Shown: positions 21,397 to 33,591 of the stretch, piece by piece
Layout: each line of letters begins with the position of its first letter
How positions within the stretch are numbered: position 1 is the stretch's first letter
From: Aporrectodea caliginosa
Lineage: Eukaryota > Annelida > Clitellata > Crassiclitellata > Lumbricidae
Direction: 5' to 3'
Assembly: GCA_020284085.1 (NCBI GenBank)
Contig: JACEVL010000080.1
Location: 1,257,035-1,321,034, forward strand
Length of the DNA: 64,000 bases
The notes under the pieces: model-generated
The model's database searches: none
What the model saw: only the letters and a program-made list of their open reading frames with translations
Told to the model about the DNA's origin: nothing
Program-made: the position numbers and the translations under genes

Positions 21397-22661
21397 CATA
21401 GGCGCAACCACCCTATGGGACCCGTGGGACGCGTCCCCCCCCAACTTTCGAACAGGTTGGGACGGCCATGGACGCGTTGTCCAACTTTCGAACAGGTTGG
21501 GACGGTCCCCTCCAACTTTTGAAAATTGTGAGGCAAACAAGAGCCCAAAATGCACTCCATTTGGTATCAAATGCTCAAAATTGCGTTGGCTTCTGGGGCC
21601 AGGCCCCAGATGCCGGGGGAACTTACGACGCTTCCCATACCACCTAGTCGTTAGGAACTTCTTGCCTTCTGCAATCTCTCCCCTGTGTACCATTAATGCC
21701 AGTATACTACAAGGCTCCGGCCTTGGACCTACTGATATTGTCATAGCCATTTCTAAATACAGTAGAAACCGTATCCCTAAATATGCCGACGATAGCTATA
21801 CTTGCAAACTGGTTCATGCTTCCAGCATTGACAGCACTCTTTCTGAACTTGACCATATCTCTAAGGGGGCAATGGGCATCCATTAGCAATCTGAAATTAA
21901 ACCATGCTATGACCAGAGAAATGGTTGTCAAACGACCGAGGTCCAAACCTATTGCCCTCCCTCCTCTCATCCCTGGCATCGAGCGGGTCCAGGAGATGGT
22001 TATTTTGGGTGTCACTATCTCTGATCAGATTGGCTTTGGGGTAAACATGGACAAAATATGCTGCAAACCCCGAAAATCCATGTTCGCGCTACGTGTTTTG
22101 GTCGCCCACGGTTACCACGGTCAACGTCTCTGACATTGTTAGAGCTACTATCCTCGCACGGCTACGTTATGCCTCCTCTGTTTGGTGGGGATTTGCCACT
22201 GTAGCCTGTAAGGGAACATAAACGCCTTAACGGTATTCTGAGAAAAATGACCCGTCCAGGCTTCCTCCATGCCGATTTTCCTAGTTTTGACAAACACTGT
22301 TCTATAGAGCCTATTCTACTCTTTTCCGTTCAATTCTCTTAAACCCTTGTCACTTCCAGTTTATTCGTATAATAAAGTCATATTTTTCACAGATCTAGAT
22401 GGATTAGGTACTTTTATATCGAAATCATCGGTGAAAAATTTGAGGTAAATAAAAGCCCAAAATGTACTCCATTTGGCATCAAATGCTCAAAATTGCGTCG
22501 GCTTCTGGGGCTCCGTCCCAGACCCCGATGGGGTAGCTTACGACGCTCCCCCATACATCCCTCTAGTCGTTAGGGGATTTTTGCCTTCGGCGCTCGCAAT
22601 TCCCCCACTCACACATTCTAGTAGGTCCCCCCCCAACTTCTGGACCGTGGTTGCGCCCCTG
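21397..22661. mobile_element. hAT-type element, 1265 bp, carrying a LINE fragment
   Basis: The ends are CATAGGCGCAACCAC and, inverted, CAGGGGCGCAACCAC. The 8-bp target duplication ATCGTAAT is exact at 21389-21396 and 22662-22669. The matching site in copy D (about 42070-42090) is empty. Inside, a segment of about 160-180 bp is present twice in direct orientation (about 21529-21690 and 22440-22620), flanking a reverse transcriptase piece. Confidence 0.85.
21690..22370 (+). pseudogene. LINE reverse transcriptase fragment nested in the hAT element
   Basis: The plus strand gives SILQGSGLGPTDIVIAIS, KYADDSYTCKLVHAS, TREMVVKRPRSKPIALPP and VQEMVILGVTISDQIGFG across shifted frames. These are the glycine-rich, YADD and C-terminal blocks of a non-LTR reverse transcriptase. 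The YADD catalytic motif is retained but the frame is broken. A relative of its C-terminal end lies at 33592-33857. Confidence 0.8.
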
Positions 22662-23923
22662 ATCGTAATATCAATGACTACCTCTCAAACTATTCGTTTA
22701 GGCTTGGCAGATCAGCTTAAGAGACTTTTCTTCACATCTTCTTCTGCAGAGGATTATAATTTTATTATGAGGCGACCATCGACTGATGCTTCCTTCATTA
22801 TAATAACGGCGCTATAGAAATCACTACCATGACTAATACTTATTATACCATAGAATAGTAAAATTTTTGCAGTTTCGATATAGGCCTAACCATAGAGATG
22901 TATAATATATAAATATATCACTAGAGCCCGCATCCGCCATATTTGTTGAAGCTGTGACCCCGAGCCGGCTAACGTGTAACCATAACGGCCTTGACCCATA
23001 GCCAGCTCAAAATGGCGACACGATCGAAAGTTAAATTGTGTAGTGTGTGGATGCGGCAACTTATTAAAGCCCGAAAACGAGGCCGCTGGAATATTATTTA
23101 ATCGATAAGTTGTTATTTTGTGTGTTGTACTTTTTGCAAGTCGTAAGCTTCGAAAAGAAATTAAACAGTCTCGCTGCGTCCATGAATTTCAACCAATCAA
23201 AACGCGTCATTTCAATTTTTCCATTAACTGCCGAACTCTCTTTAAGGTGTTATTATATCTATGGCTGTGGCTTCAAAAATTAGCGAAGGGAATATACGCC
23301 ATGTTCCCTCTAGCGATGATAATAATACCTCATTGGGCCTAACGACACAAGTGGCAACAACACTATCCTTCGAAAAGATAATAATAGGATCTTGTACCGT
23401 ATTCTTATAGATATTTTGCCGTGTGTTTAGTGTGACTGTATGAACTTGCACATTATAATAAATCACCAAATAATAATTCATCTCTTTGCTAAAATATTCT
23501 GCGTCATTGGAAATTTACGGGTTAATTTTTCCACGGCTTCATTTTACTTTCGATTTCAATAATTGACGTTCGAGTTCTTACTTGCGGGATTTGCTCAGCC
23601 TAACAAGCTTATTTGCAAATAGTTTGAAATTTATTCAAACTCCAAATATCACAGCATAGTCTCTGAATTATAAACAAGCAAGCGATAGTTATGACTGAAG
23701 CAGAAAGAGATAGGCTATAAGTTACCTTCTCTGTATCGTGCAGGCTATTCAAAAGTTTCTCATTCAAAATGGTGTCGTTTAACTGAAACCAGTGTTTGCA
23801 AATGACAGCGTGACCCAGTTAGGCTACAGTCATAATTCTTGCTTAGACTGGTTTCCTGCGCTACGCAAACTGATAGGCAGAAGCCTCTTCATAAGTTAGC
23901 TAAATTGAAGAAAGACAATAAAG

Positions 23924-24116
23924 CAGAGGCGGTACCAGATATCCTTTGTAACCAGGGCATAGCCAGGGCATGCAGTCATACAAGTAACCATTGCAGGGGC
24001 GATTTATGCCCCAAATAAATTCTCGGCAGGGAAAAATTCTGGCAGGACAACGACTAGGGCAAAGGCTTTTTACCAGGGCATGTGCCCTGGCTTGCCCTGC
24101 TGTAGCGCCGCCACTG
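23924..24116. mobile_element. hAT-type MITE, 193 bp
   Basis: The ends are CAGAGGCGGTACCAG and, inverted, CAGTGGCGGCGCTACAG. The flanking 8-mers CAATAAAG (23916-23923) and CAATAAGG (24117-24124) differ at one base. Copy D has the empty site near 46995-47010. GCCAGGGCATG-like motifs repeat inside. Confidence 0.85.
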
Positions 24117-24539
24117 CAATAAGGTCGATGGAAGATATCTATTCTCTTCTGAAGATTGATTATTCACAGTCTGCGTGTTTTTATGGTTTGTTTGGCCCGT
24201 TGTAACCTGTGACCTATAAAACTAATTTTGGTTGTTCAATGTTGCAATATTGCATAATACAGTGAATCATACGGGAAAAGAACATACCGAAAAGGTGGTT
24301 TGCATAGAAATCGGTCTCGCTGTAATAATATGATAATATATTCGTTTATTCAATTAAAGCTGACAAAACGCAGTATGATTACATGAACTAGTAGAAAAAC
24401 ATGAAAACAAGTCAAACAAGAGTCGATTTTATAACTGTATGGCAGCCTGTTGGGCGCCGATACTTCCTACTGCCGCTTATAATTATATTCCCACCGCGCC
24501 TTAGTTAGTGGAAGGCTGAGTCAACCTTATGGGGCTAGA

Positions 24540-24612
24540 GGGTATCGAACCTGCGTCCTTCTGTTCTCCATGCCCGTGTATTACCATTCAACCGTCACCC
24601 CTGCAGCTGATT
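24540..24612 (-). repeat. tRNA-like SINE head
   Basis: The minus strand reads GGGGTGACGGTTGAATGGTA with box B GCAGGTTCGATACCC about 45 bp later. This looks like a degenerate tRNA promoter from a SINE. The body and tail were not delimited. Confidence 0.45.
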
Positions 24613-24869
24613 AGCGAGTAAACATAACGTAATAATAATCAACATCAGTTCGAGACGCCAATCATTAGGGGCGATGGGTACGAATAAATGTTCTCCATTG
24701 TCCTGCGGCATTTAGACATCATAAAAAAATTTCATGTGTTCCAGTCATTTATGGTAAGTCGTAATGGAGCTTCATGGTTGCAGTTATTATGAGTGCAGAA
24801 GTTAACACGCCTTTCTAGCAATTATTCTTGATCTATAACTAATTTGCTGCTTTATCTTCAATCATCGTC

Positions 24870-25180
24870 ATCGTTCCCCTCTGGAGCGTTACTGTATGGG
24901 GCAGAGTGTGGGGCACGGTAGCCGATTGGTTAGAGCACTCGGCCTATAACGAGGAGAGTACGGGTTCGAGTCTCTATTGAGGCAGTCTATGTGTAGAAAC
25001 CTTCAACAAGTACTTCAATTGGAATTGTTAAGCGCCATCTTTCGTGTGTGGTCGTTCGTATTCTTCTGAGCTTTGGAAGGAGGGCAATTAATGCAGTAGA
25101 CGTGTGTGGTCGTGTGTATATTTCTTAATTGAACTTTGGAGAGAGGGCAATATCAAATGCAGTTGTATTGCATTGTTTTT
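24870..25180 (+). repeat. 3' flank block with tRNA-derived SINE (copy C)
   Basis: Includes CCCTCTGGAGCGTTACTG and then the SINE head GGTAGCCGATTGGTTAGAGC with box B GGGTTCGAGTCTC. A short internal duplication of GTGTGTGGTCGT occurs near 25045 and 25100. This is the best-preserved SINE head of the three copies. Confidence 0.7.
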
Positions 25181-25649
25181 CCACTGATTTTTAAAGATTT
25201 CATCCATTACAGTCTTAAAGGCGTATTAATACATTGCACTTTAATTTGCTCATGAACATTTAATAATAATCCTAATCCGGTTTATTATGTTTACAGTCTC
25301 TGACAAAGGCGTAATTGGAATTCATCAAAAATTGCGCAACATGGATTTATATTTTTTAAAGCATTATACATTTTCAAACTATTCATGATGGATTTATGTG
25401 GATTTAACTAAATAACTATATAACTTCCTGAAATGAATGAATGAATGAATGAACTAAGCTATCTGAGAAACCGTCACAAATGTCACACATTCACAAATGA
25501 GCAGCATAATGCCTGAAAGTATTAGAGCTTCCTATTTCCTGTTTTATACATGAAACGCTGCTCACATTTTATTCGTGAACAAGATTATCAAGTAAAAAAT
25601 TATATATTAACAAATTGCAAAATCAAGATCTTTCGTCGTTGTCATCATC

Positions 25650-25676
25650 ATATTATAATTATTATTATTAATATTA

Positions 25677-25723
<47 letters not shown>

Positions 25724-25817
25724 ATAAAAATCATGATCATCATCATCATCATCATCATTATGATCATCATGATCATCATGATCATCATGATCATCATCAT
25801 CATCATCATCATCATCA
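25650..25817. repeat. (ATT)n and (ATC)n microsatellite downstream of copy C
   Basis: An ATT array passes into ATC/ATG repeats including GATCATCATGATCATCAT. It holds the same position as the arrays beside copies B, D and E. Frames across it are open only because of the repeat. Confidence 0.95.
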
Positions 25818-26117
25818 TTGTAAATGTCGTGTCTCTCTGGACCGATGCCTTTTTCACTACATGGTGAAAGTCGTCTCTATTCTGGGCTCATCTGCAGACC
25901 GTGTGTAACTCGAAATTCAGCGAATCAGACTCATTGTATGGCGATGGGATTTCTAAACTAATACTCCGACCTCAAAATTCAACCTAAACATTCCTACCTT
26001 TTGCTGATGATAATGTAAGATCAATGTCGAAAGCGGCCAAAAGTTGAAAATTCAATACAGTGTGCATACTCATTAAATCTAGGCCCTACTACCGCAGGCC
26101 TTCCAAAGATGTCAATA

Positions 26118-27034
26118 TTATTTGCGAGATAAAAAGCTCAAGTTTTCACAAGCATATACAGTGGATGGTTTGGGCAATTTTCCGTGAATCTTCCACTCAA
26201 TCGGTTTATCATCGAGAATGTTCTGAAGAGGCACATAACGTACGTCGTCTCTGCGTGTCCATGCTGTTTTTCCATCTTTATCCTTTTCGTCCTTTCCTCC
26301 TCCGATGACAAAGACCCTTCCGTTCCCAAGAGCCAATCCAAAGTAAATAACATCAGCGTTGAACTGTTTTCTTTCTCTCCAAGTCTCCGTCTCAATGTTA
26401 AATATGAAACAAGTATCACGTCCAAGTAAAATAACAGATGTCTCCCAAAGTACAGCTCGCATCAAGCCATAAGTTCGTGGCATAGGTTTTGACATAAGAG
26501 TGCATGTGTTCTCTTCTGTGTTGTACACTTGAACGTGATTGAAAGCATTGTATTCTTTATCCAGTCCACCAAAGATATAGAGTGAACTTTTGAATGGGAC
26601 ACAGTTACCTGAACTCTGGACACAATGAACCAGTTTTCCAACGGCTGCGCATTTGTCGGTGATTGCGTTGTAGGCCTCTACGCTGTCTAGAACTCTTTGA
26701 TTAGAATCCACAATTCCTCCACACACGTATAATATTTCATCGATAAACGCTGCGCTGTATCTACGTCGGCCTTGAACTAGAGAAGAGCATTTCATCCAAC
26801 CATTACTCTCTTTGTATTTCCAGATTTCATTATTATTGACTCCTATTCCAGTGACGTACATCGTGTTACAGTGAACGGCGGAGAATGCTGCGAACGTCAT
26901 TTTAGTCCGAATTTGTTCTTTAGTTGAGATTTCGTTTGGTCGATGTAGATTAATTTTGATGACGTCCTGTGTTATAATCGGACCATCATCCAATCCCACA
27001 ACAATTGCACAGTTCTCAAACCGTGTAGTTGTTT
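26118..27034 (-). CDS. TRIM-Kelch copy C, exon 2: Kelch beta-propeller
   Basis: The ancestral acceptor position used by copies B and D reads TTA here, not an AG. The nearest AG, GAAACAG at 27035-27041 (minus strand), is 9 bases further in and keeps the frame: G plus AA gives Glu, then TTTRFENCA. The exon is 917 bases and joins exon 1 for 679 residues. Kelch blades are visible as YVCGGIVDSNQ, YIFGGLDKEYN and VFVIGGGKDEK with the matching Tyr/Trp positions. The C-terminus is YACENLSFLSRK. The substrate-binding propeller role is inferred from the Kelch family. Confidence 0.88.
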
Positions 27035-27420
27035 CTGTTTCAGTAATGAAAATAATTCATGGATGGATGGAAGTTGAATTGAGCATTCATTAGTTTGTTT
27101 AATACTGATGAATATGTGCATACTTAGGTTTGAAAAGAATGTCGCTTGTACAGCTAAGACGAACATCCAATAAACTTAAATCAAATATGATAGTGGAACA
27201 ATCAAGTATAATAACACCTCGGTCACGTTTGTCTCTTTTATTCAAACCGCGCATCACTCCCATGTATTCATATTATTGGCAATTTTGGACCTAAAATGAA
27301 GTTTTGATTTATGAGGTTATGTGTCCTTTTACTTAGAGCAATTTAATTTTTTTTTAAATTCAAGATTCTAAACCTTTATTTTTAGGCTCCCTTTTAACCC
27401 GTATTAAACACTCCTTGTAG

Positions 27421-27987
27421 GGTGCTATGACAATTCGGCGCAGGTCAATTCGGCGCAAGGGAATTCGGCGCCTTTTGTTTATCTTTATTCTATTTCGACT
27501 TTTGGTAAAACGTGTATTTAATTCATGAGGGAGGTAAACGTGTATTTTAGAGTATTTTATTATTTCTCTTATCTGGCTGCGTAAACGGAAGCTGGATTGA
27601 TGATATGATATTATGGAGTTTAGCGTCGTAAATTGTTCGCCATTACATGGGTTTCAGCGTTGGTCAGATACAAGTTGGATTGACGAAAACAATTGTCGGA
27701 ATAATGAAAATAATTTTAGCTTAAATAGAAGTGCGATTGGTGAAAAGAATCTTGCTTAAATTGAAGTTGGATTGATGACAGTTATCGTGAAAACCATTGA
27801 AATGATAGTCATACGCAAAAATGCAGGGCTACCTCCATCATGAATTATTTATGCTAAAACACACCTTTACCCGAATTTTATCGCAGACAATGAAGGCAAT
27901 ATTCTGCAATCTAGATAGCTGCGCCGAAATGTCTGGCGCCAAATTGTCCATGCGCTGAAGTGGCATGCGCCGAATTGACCGGTCACC
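27421..27987. mobile_element. MITE, 567 bp, in copy C intron
   Basis: The element starts GGTG and ends CACC, with an exact 8-bp duplication CCTTGTAG at 27413-27420 and 27988-27995. AATTCGGCGCA is repeated several times near both ends in opposite orientation. The interior repeats GAAGCTGGATTGATGA-like motifs. The introns of B and D are empty at this point. The superfamily is uncertain; an 8-bp duplication allows hAT or P-like. Confidence 0.85.
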
Positions 27988-28294
27988 CCTTGTAGGCGTC
28001 TCAACGATTTTCGACAAAATCTTTTTCATAAGACGAAGGAAATTCCAACATCTACATCAATTACATATAATCTGATAAAAAATTAATATGAAAGTTTCTA
28101 TAGTAGGCTACTACACAAGGCATTAATCGATGGATGCTTCGAAGACAATAGTCATTTCATTACAAACTGATTTTTTGTATAAGAGCCAATCCTCAAGGGC
28201 AACACAGAGATTGCGAAGTGACCAATTTAAATGTAGCTATTATTCTACGTAAGAATATCAATACATATATTTTGTTTAGAAGGATCTTTCTTAC

Positions 28295-29417
28295 CTTGGA
28301 TGCGTCCCACAATGCTGTTATTGAACTTCTGTAAAACTTCTCTTAAATCTGTTTCTTGGAAAGAAATTTCTATTAACTGATATGGACGACCAATGAATGC
28401 CTCGTGATCTCTTTCTAATTCATCTGCTCTAATAACTAATTCGTCAACCGAACTGCAGATGTCACTGGCCGATCCTTTTGATATCAGTTCAGTGCAGTAT
28501 GCTTCAAAACTTCTCAATATTGTGCAATATCTGTCAATTTCTTCCATTCCAGTTTCCATTTCCTTTAGATGCTCTGACTTGATTACAGATAGCTCATCCA
28601 AAAGCGATTTTGTCTGCTCATCTATCATATCTTTGAGTTCCTGATTTCTTTTATGAATTGCATTTTCCTTATCGACTATTTCTTTTAGAAAATCTGCCTT
28701 TCTATTCTCTGCATTCTTTCTTAAGAACAACATTTCACCTGCATAGGTCGATACCTTTGATGAGTTCCTTTGAATTGTTTGTCGGAATTCTTCATCGACT
28801 GTTGTCACATCTTTGCATTTGTGTGATGCATGACTTTCTACAAAGCAAGAAACGCAGACGATTTTCTTGCAAATGGCGCAGTAGTAGTCTAGTGGTTTCT
28901 GATGGTGTTTACTGCAATATAGTGTTGTAAATGGTCGCTTCATTTCTGAATTAGTATCGCTTCCAATATTTACCATTTGGTGATTTCTACACTCCTTCTG
29001 AAATTGGTGAACTTTGACGCAGCTGTCGCAGTAGTTATCACGGCATTCTAAGCATTTCATCGTGGCTTTTGGTATTTGTCCTGTTTTACCCTCATTCCTG
29101 ACATTACACATATCGCAGATGATGACGGCACTCTCCATTTGTAATGTGGTCTTCAACCCCAAGAGCTTCTCCATGAAAAAGTTTTTCTGTACACCATTCA
29201 CTCCATCGTCGGGGATGATGAACTCTTTGCGACACAATGGACAAGGCATCTTGTCTCTTGGCTTCATTTGCGCCGCTTCTGATGTGAGATTTAGGCATTC
29301 AAGACAGAATGTGTGAATGCATGGCAACATTCTTGGATCATTGAATGCAATCATGCAGATTGGACATTCTGTTATATCTCTAAGTTCCTCTTCAGCTTTC
29401 TTTCCTGCATCCGCCAT
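28295..29417 (-). CDS. TRIM-Kelch copy C, exon 1: RING, two B-boxes, coiled coil
   Basis: ATG at 29417 (MADAGKKAEEE). RING at about residues 18-62 has CPICMIAF, CIHTFCLEC and CPLC. B-box 1 (CDMC...CLECRDNYCDSC), B-box 2 (YCSKHHQKPLDYYCAICKK...H) and the coiled coil follow. The donor is GTAAGA, the strongest of the five, right after CAAG; phase 1. All zinc ligands are intact and the frame is uninterrupted. It is the second complete family member, predicted to be a cytosolic E3 ubiquitin ligase acting as a dimer. Its RING start and B-box text differ from copy B by scattered substitutions, so the two are separate diverged genes. Confidence 0.9.
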
Positions 29418-31570
29418 CTTTACTTGTCCAAAAACCTTTTAAACCAGATCAGCGTCCAACAAATGCAAATTATTTGGTTGTTTTCCATGCTAATGTTATT
29501 CTTGCGATTATCGACAAAGTGAGATAATAGTTTAAGGCATGAGACACTGAATTATATCAAAGTGGAGCTGACTGCCTATGGGAACATTGGATATCTAGGC
29601 TACATGTAACGCAAGAAATGGAGAAGCACAGAAACTTTGCTGTAGTCTACCCTTCAGATTCGCAGTCGTTGAAAACTTAAAACAAGGACCTATAAGCCAT
29701 CTGTTACAGTCATTCTGTAAACTTCTTGAAACCATCTTATTTGATAGCGAATTGGTGCCTTTGGTAAGACATGCTGCTGATGAATTCTTATTAGAGTACG
29801 CTGTATGAATAATTAGGTGTTTCCACCACATTACATAACAACAAATAATAATTATACCCTGGAATTCCACGTCGTTGAAATTCATTTGGAAATTGAGTTG
29901 AATCTAGAACTCATTAAATGTTAGGCTACGAGCAATGTGACAGGCTTTAGTCTTCAACTTTTCAGATTGAACAACTAGATGCATTTCATCAAGTTTAGTT
30001 TGAATGCAGTAATACGTCTTTTGCTTCAGCCATATCAGATTTCGATTGGTCTTCTTAAGAAAATAATGAATTGTTTTACTACCGTTTCTGATGAAGCGAA
30101 AGATCGTTTGATAACGGCGATACAGAAGAGCCTGGATTGTCTAATAAAAAAAACTGTTGAGTAGGCCTAACTGAACTTTTGCCTCGTTGTATCAAATGCA
30201 AATCCTCAATATAATTGTCGGTTAAAACATACTTGAAAACTTATTGAAAATTGGGTTGACATCTTCTGTCGTCGCCGTTTAAGTCTGCTTATTATCTGAA
30301 TGTTTCATCATGGACTGTGCTGTGAAGTTTGGGTAATACTTCACATCATTTGTTCTGATTAATTTGTGGTTGTATCGTTTTGTATCTAAAACATTTTCTA
30401 CAGCTTCTCGCATTGATGATTTATTCATGCGCTACGCAAACCGATAGGCTTAGGCAGAAACCTCTTCACAAGTCAGAGGAATTGTTTACTAAGCTCAATG
30501 GCATATTGAGGGTCTATATTGTGTTGGTTGGCCACAATGTGCTTGTTATTGGTTGCTCATGCTGTCGTAGCCACTGACTTCAAAAACTAATTTCGATTTG
30601 AAATTGAGATGTTGTTGTTCAAAGTACCAATTGTAGGCCTATCATAAAACGTCGCACTTACTACCGCATTTAATCCAAAGCAGATGCTGGGCTGTCGGTA
30701 TTTATAAAAACATCAGTTGCTATAGCTACTGATTTGTAAGTCGAGTTAGACAAATCATTGGAACGCTTACAGTTCTCTGTTGTTGTGAATTCGAGGTAAC
30801 ATATGATGGATGGTCAGATAGATACAGATAAAGCATGATCTGGATCAACATCATCGCTATCTTCTGGTCTGTTACAAGTCATTCGGGGAACCAGAAATCA
30901 AGGCTTTTCGAACGTTGTGTGTCATTTTGGAATAGGTTTAAGCTTATAAGACAGGAAGTCACGAGCCATCAAATGCTTCTGTAGGGGTTGACTTCTATGG
31001 CACCCACAGGAATTACAGATACAGAGCGAGAGGGAGACAGACAGTCAGAAAGACGGACGGAGAGTAATGAGGGAAACCTGTGCTATGAGTAGGCGTGGCA
31101 GGAATGTCCCAGCGTGCGTAGCACAGGTAGGGGAGTCGTGCCTGCCACACAGACCTGCACGCGCAGACAGACTGACTGGCGCCTAGTAAAGGAATGCAGT
31201 GTAGGAGGTTTGGAAAGGGCTATATAAATGGCAGCCCTAGAGGCAGAGGGAGAGAGAGAGATCAAGAACTAGCGCGTTCGTTATGCCGGACTCCTGTCCC
31301 GTTTGTCAACCGGGACACGGAGTCTGAGCAGGTATCATCTTCCGAATAAACAACGTCAAACATCAACGTGTTATCTCTCTCAACGATCGATCGGCAACCC
31401 CGAATCATCGGACGGTCGGCGACACTACACTTCAATTCATCCAGAGGGTTACGACTGTCGTCTATGAAAGCGCATTGATTCAATTGGGCTACGGATGCTG
31501 TTTACAAGGTTGCGCTGTAAAATGCCATCAGGGATGATTAGGCTATCATTTGAATTAGGCTACATCATGC
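29418..31570. other. Copy C upstream region, no gene seen
   Basis: Bases 29418-29600 match sequence upstream of other copies. Around 30400-30650 there are traces of the shared upstream block (CGCTACGCAAACCGATAGG, CAGAAACCTCTTCA). Simple-repeat purine DNA appears near 31020-31060 and 31245-31260. No coding region is supported. Confidence 0.4.
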
Positions 31571-31574
31571 TATC

Positions 31575-31652
31575 TGTTAACTGCGCCTCTGATTGGTGTT
31601 CACTGTGAGAGGCGCTTTATAAATTTATAAATACAATACAAATACAATACAG
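31575..31652 (+). mobile_element. LINE 3' end fragment with (ATACA)n tail
   Basis: Reads CTCTGATTGGTGTTCACTGT, then GAGAGGCGCTTTATAAAT, then ATACAATACAAATACAATACA. It matches the 3' end of the LINE relic at 61670-61735. Confidence 0.65.
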
Positions 31653-33099
31653 GTTTTCTCTACAAATATTGTGAAATGAAGAAAAAGCTAGGAATTCCAC
31701 CGAGACGAAAACACTCGGCTACAGGCGTACATAAAAAGGATAGGCCTGATGCAGTCACATGGCGACAAGGCAACTTGCGAACAAAATACCATCAAACGCA
31801 CAAAATCCTTGGTAAAACCAACGAATAAGTCCGGCACGCAAACCTAGTGCCGGAAAACTCCAACATGTCCGAAGTTACTGAGAAAATTCTGCTCTTAGAC
31901 GAAATAATCCGTCGAAATGACGGAGAAGTCGATCAGCGACCGACATGGTCGATGACACTCAGATGTCTGGTTTGTGCTAGGCTACTTATTATGTGCATCA
32001 GGTAAACTTACTTCATTTGAGGCTATGTGTAAAGTAATGACCAAATTAATTAACTGAGTAGTTTTATAAAATTAGTAACTGTAGTAGACTAAGTCACCTG
32101 TTTGCGATCGTCTTCAGTCGTTGAAGGTCGGGCTACCTGTGAATCAAAGCCTTAAGACGAAAGAGTTCTTAGTAACGACCTCTGTCCATAGCAACTACTT
32201 GACCGACCGCTGCCACATACATGTACGGCGCTTCAAACAATATTAGCTAGGCCCTACAGTAGGCCTAGTCGTACTGGCCTGGTTATCGTAATCGTAAACT
32301 TCTGATTTATAAAGCACTAATCTGAAACTAAGAGGAGGGCAGCAGCTGATTCATGAGTGCTGCGTCTTATGTTAAGGGTCCAGAGAGCTTTATTGCAGGA
32401 CTGGTAAAGGTGTAACTTCGTTTGCGCTCTGCAAACTGGTTTGTTGTAGTTTTAGTTTTCTATCGTCATAAAACACACGCCGCATGCATTGCTATATCAG
32501 CATGATCATGTGACTTGATCGATCTCTGATTTTGATTCACACTTTGAAAATGATTACTGAAATGCATATAGGCCTAAGTATGAACGTAAACCCGAATACA
32601 GCTGGAAATATTTTGTTGTGTATTTCTGGGCTTTCATTCGCCAAGACGACAGTTATGGATATATAGCAAGAGTCAAATGTGCAGAAGAAAGTTGCAGCGT
32701 CAGATGATAAGAGTTATATTCCATCGTCTGTAATAATATGCTTAACGGGCTCTGTATGAAGACGCCGTGTCATAGTTGCGATTGTTGTGACTTCAAATTG
32801 GCTAACCAGCGCAGTTTAATATTCTTTTCAATGTTTAACTTGAGGGAGTTTTACACAGTTAACGGCTGATGTTCAAGCAACGCTAAAGTGGATCGGTCGA
32901 AGACACACAGACCAAAGCGAAGAAGGTAGCGATATTGTATTATTTAGGAGTCACTTAGGCTAACTCGGAGGGCAGCCATTCAAGTGAAGTGTAGGATGCC
33001 TCAATTTATTAGCATCGTCATGGGAGGTCGAGTGGCCAATCCTCCCCGTCACCGCCCGATCTGAGAGAGTGAGAGCCAGACAGAATCTGATACAGATAG

Positions 33100-33100
<1 letters not shown>
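31653..33100. other. No gene recognised
   Basis: AT-rich DNA. A stretch at 32160-32215 (GAGTTCTTAGTAACGACC and onward) matches the target of the 37168-37453 element in its uninserted form. Confidence 0.35.

Positions 33101-33106
<6 letters not shown>

Positions 33107-33182
<76 letters not shown>
33107..33182. repeat. (GA)n microsatellite
   Basis: About 38 uninterrupted GA units. Long open frames across it encode only alternating residues and are artefacts. Confidence 0.95.
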
Positions 33183-33187
<5 letters not shown>

Positions 33188-33295
33188 ATGGACAGACAGA
33201 GACAAAGAGAGACATAGTTAGTGAGTGACTGGCCATGGCCGCTGTACTCATGTTTGCCTGAGTTGGTTAGGCCCTAGCACCACTCAAATGAACCA

Positions 33296-33372
33296 GAGAC
33301 ATCGTTCAGCCCATGTGAAGATTTGAACCCAACACTCGACAGTCTAGGATTCTAACCACTAAACGATCGCGC
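33296..33372 (-). repeat. tRNA-like SINE head
   Basis: The minus strand has GCGCGATCGTTTAGTGGTTA and box B TGGGTTCAAATCTTC, resembling a glutamate- or aspartate-type tRNA head. The acceptor stem is not conserved, so a functional tRNA is unlikely. The (GA)n array lies about 115 bp to its left. Confidence 0.5.
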
Positions 33373-33591
33373 AATGACTGCATGACTAGTTCCATTGAAT
33401 TTAAATTAACTTTTCACCCTAAAGAACTTGTGTAAATGAAAGCAAGTTGTTTATTTATATGTGAATTTGATTATAATATATAAAGTTACAAACGTGTTGC
33501 GCCTGTGTTAATTTATGCTCTAACCGAGGAGCCACAGAAAGCAGGTTCTATTCCTGATATAAGGGATTGTAGACAATGCATGCTTCCCCCC

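Larger units (their letters stand above)
23480..24740. repeat. Shared upstream block of the duplication unit (copy B)
   Basis: Resembles 46560-47320 (copy D) and in parts 10300-10760 (A) and 30400-30650 (C). The shared order runs from TTTATTCAAACTCCAAA-type sequence through AATGACAGC to GGTACGAATAAAT...TCTCCATTGTCCT. It contains a 193-bp hAT MITE absent from D. Confidence 0.6.

Noticed and set aside
24895..24985. Functional tRNA gene
   Set aside because: Boxes A and B are present, but acceptor and other stems do not pair, and the sequence belongs to a longer repeated SINE.
31083..31483. Two minus-strand frames of 60-73 codons
   Set aside because: No recognisable domain, no sister copy and ordinary composition; not supported as genes.
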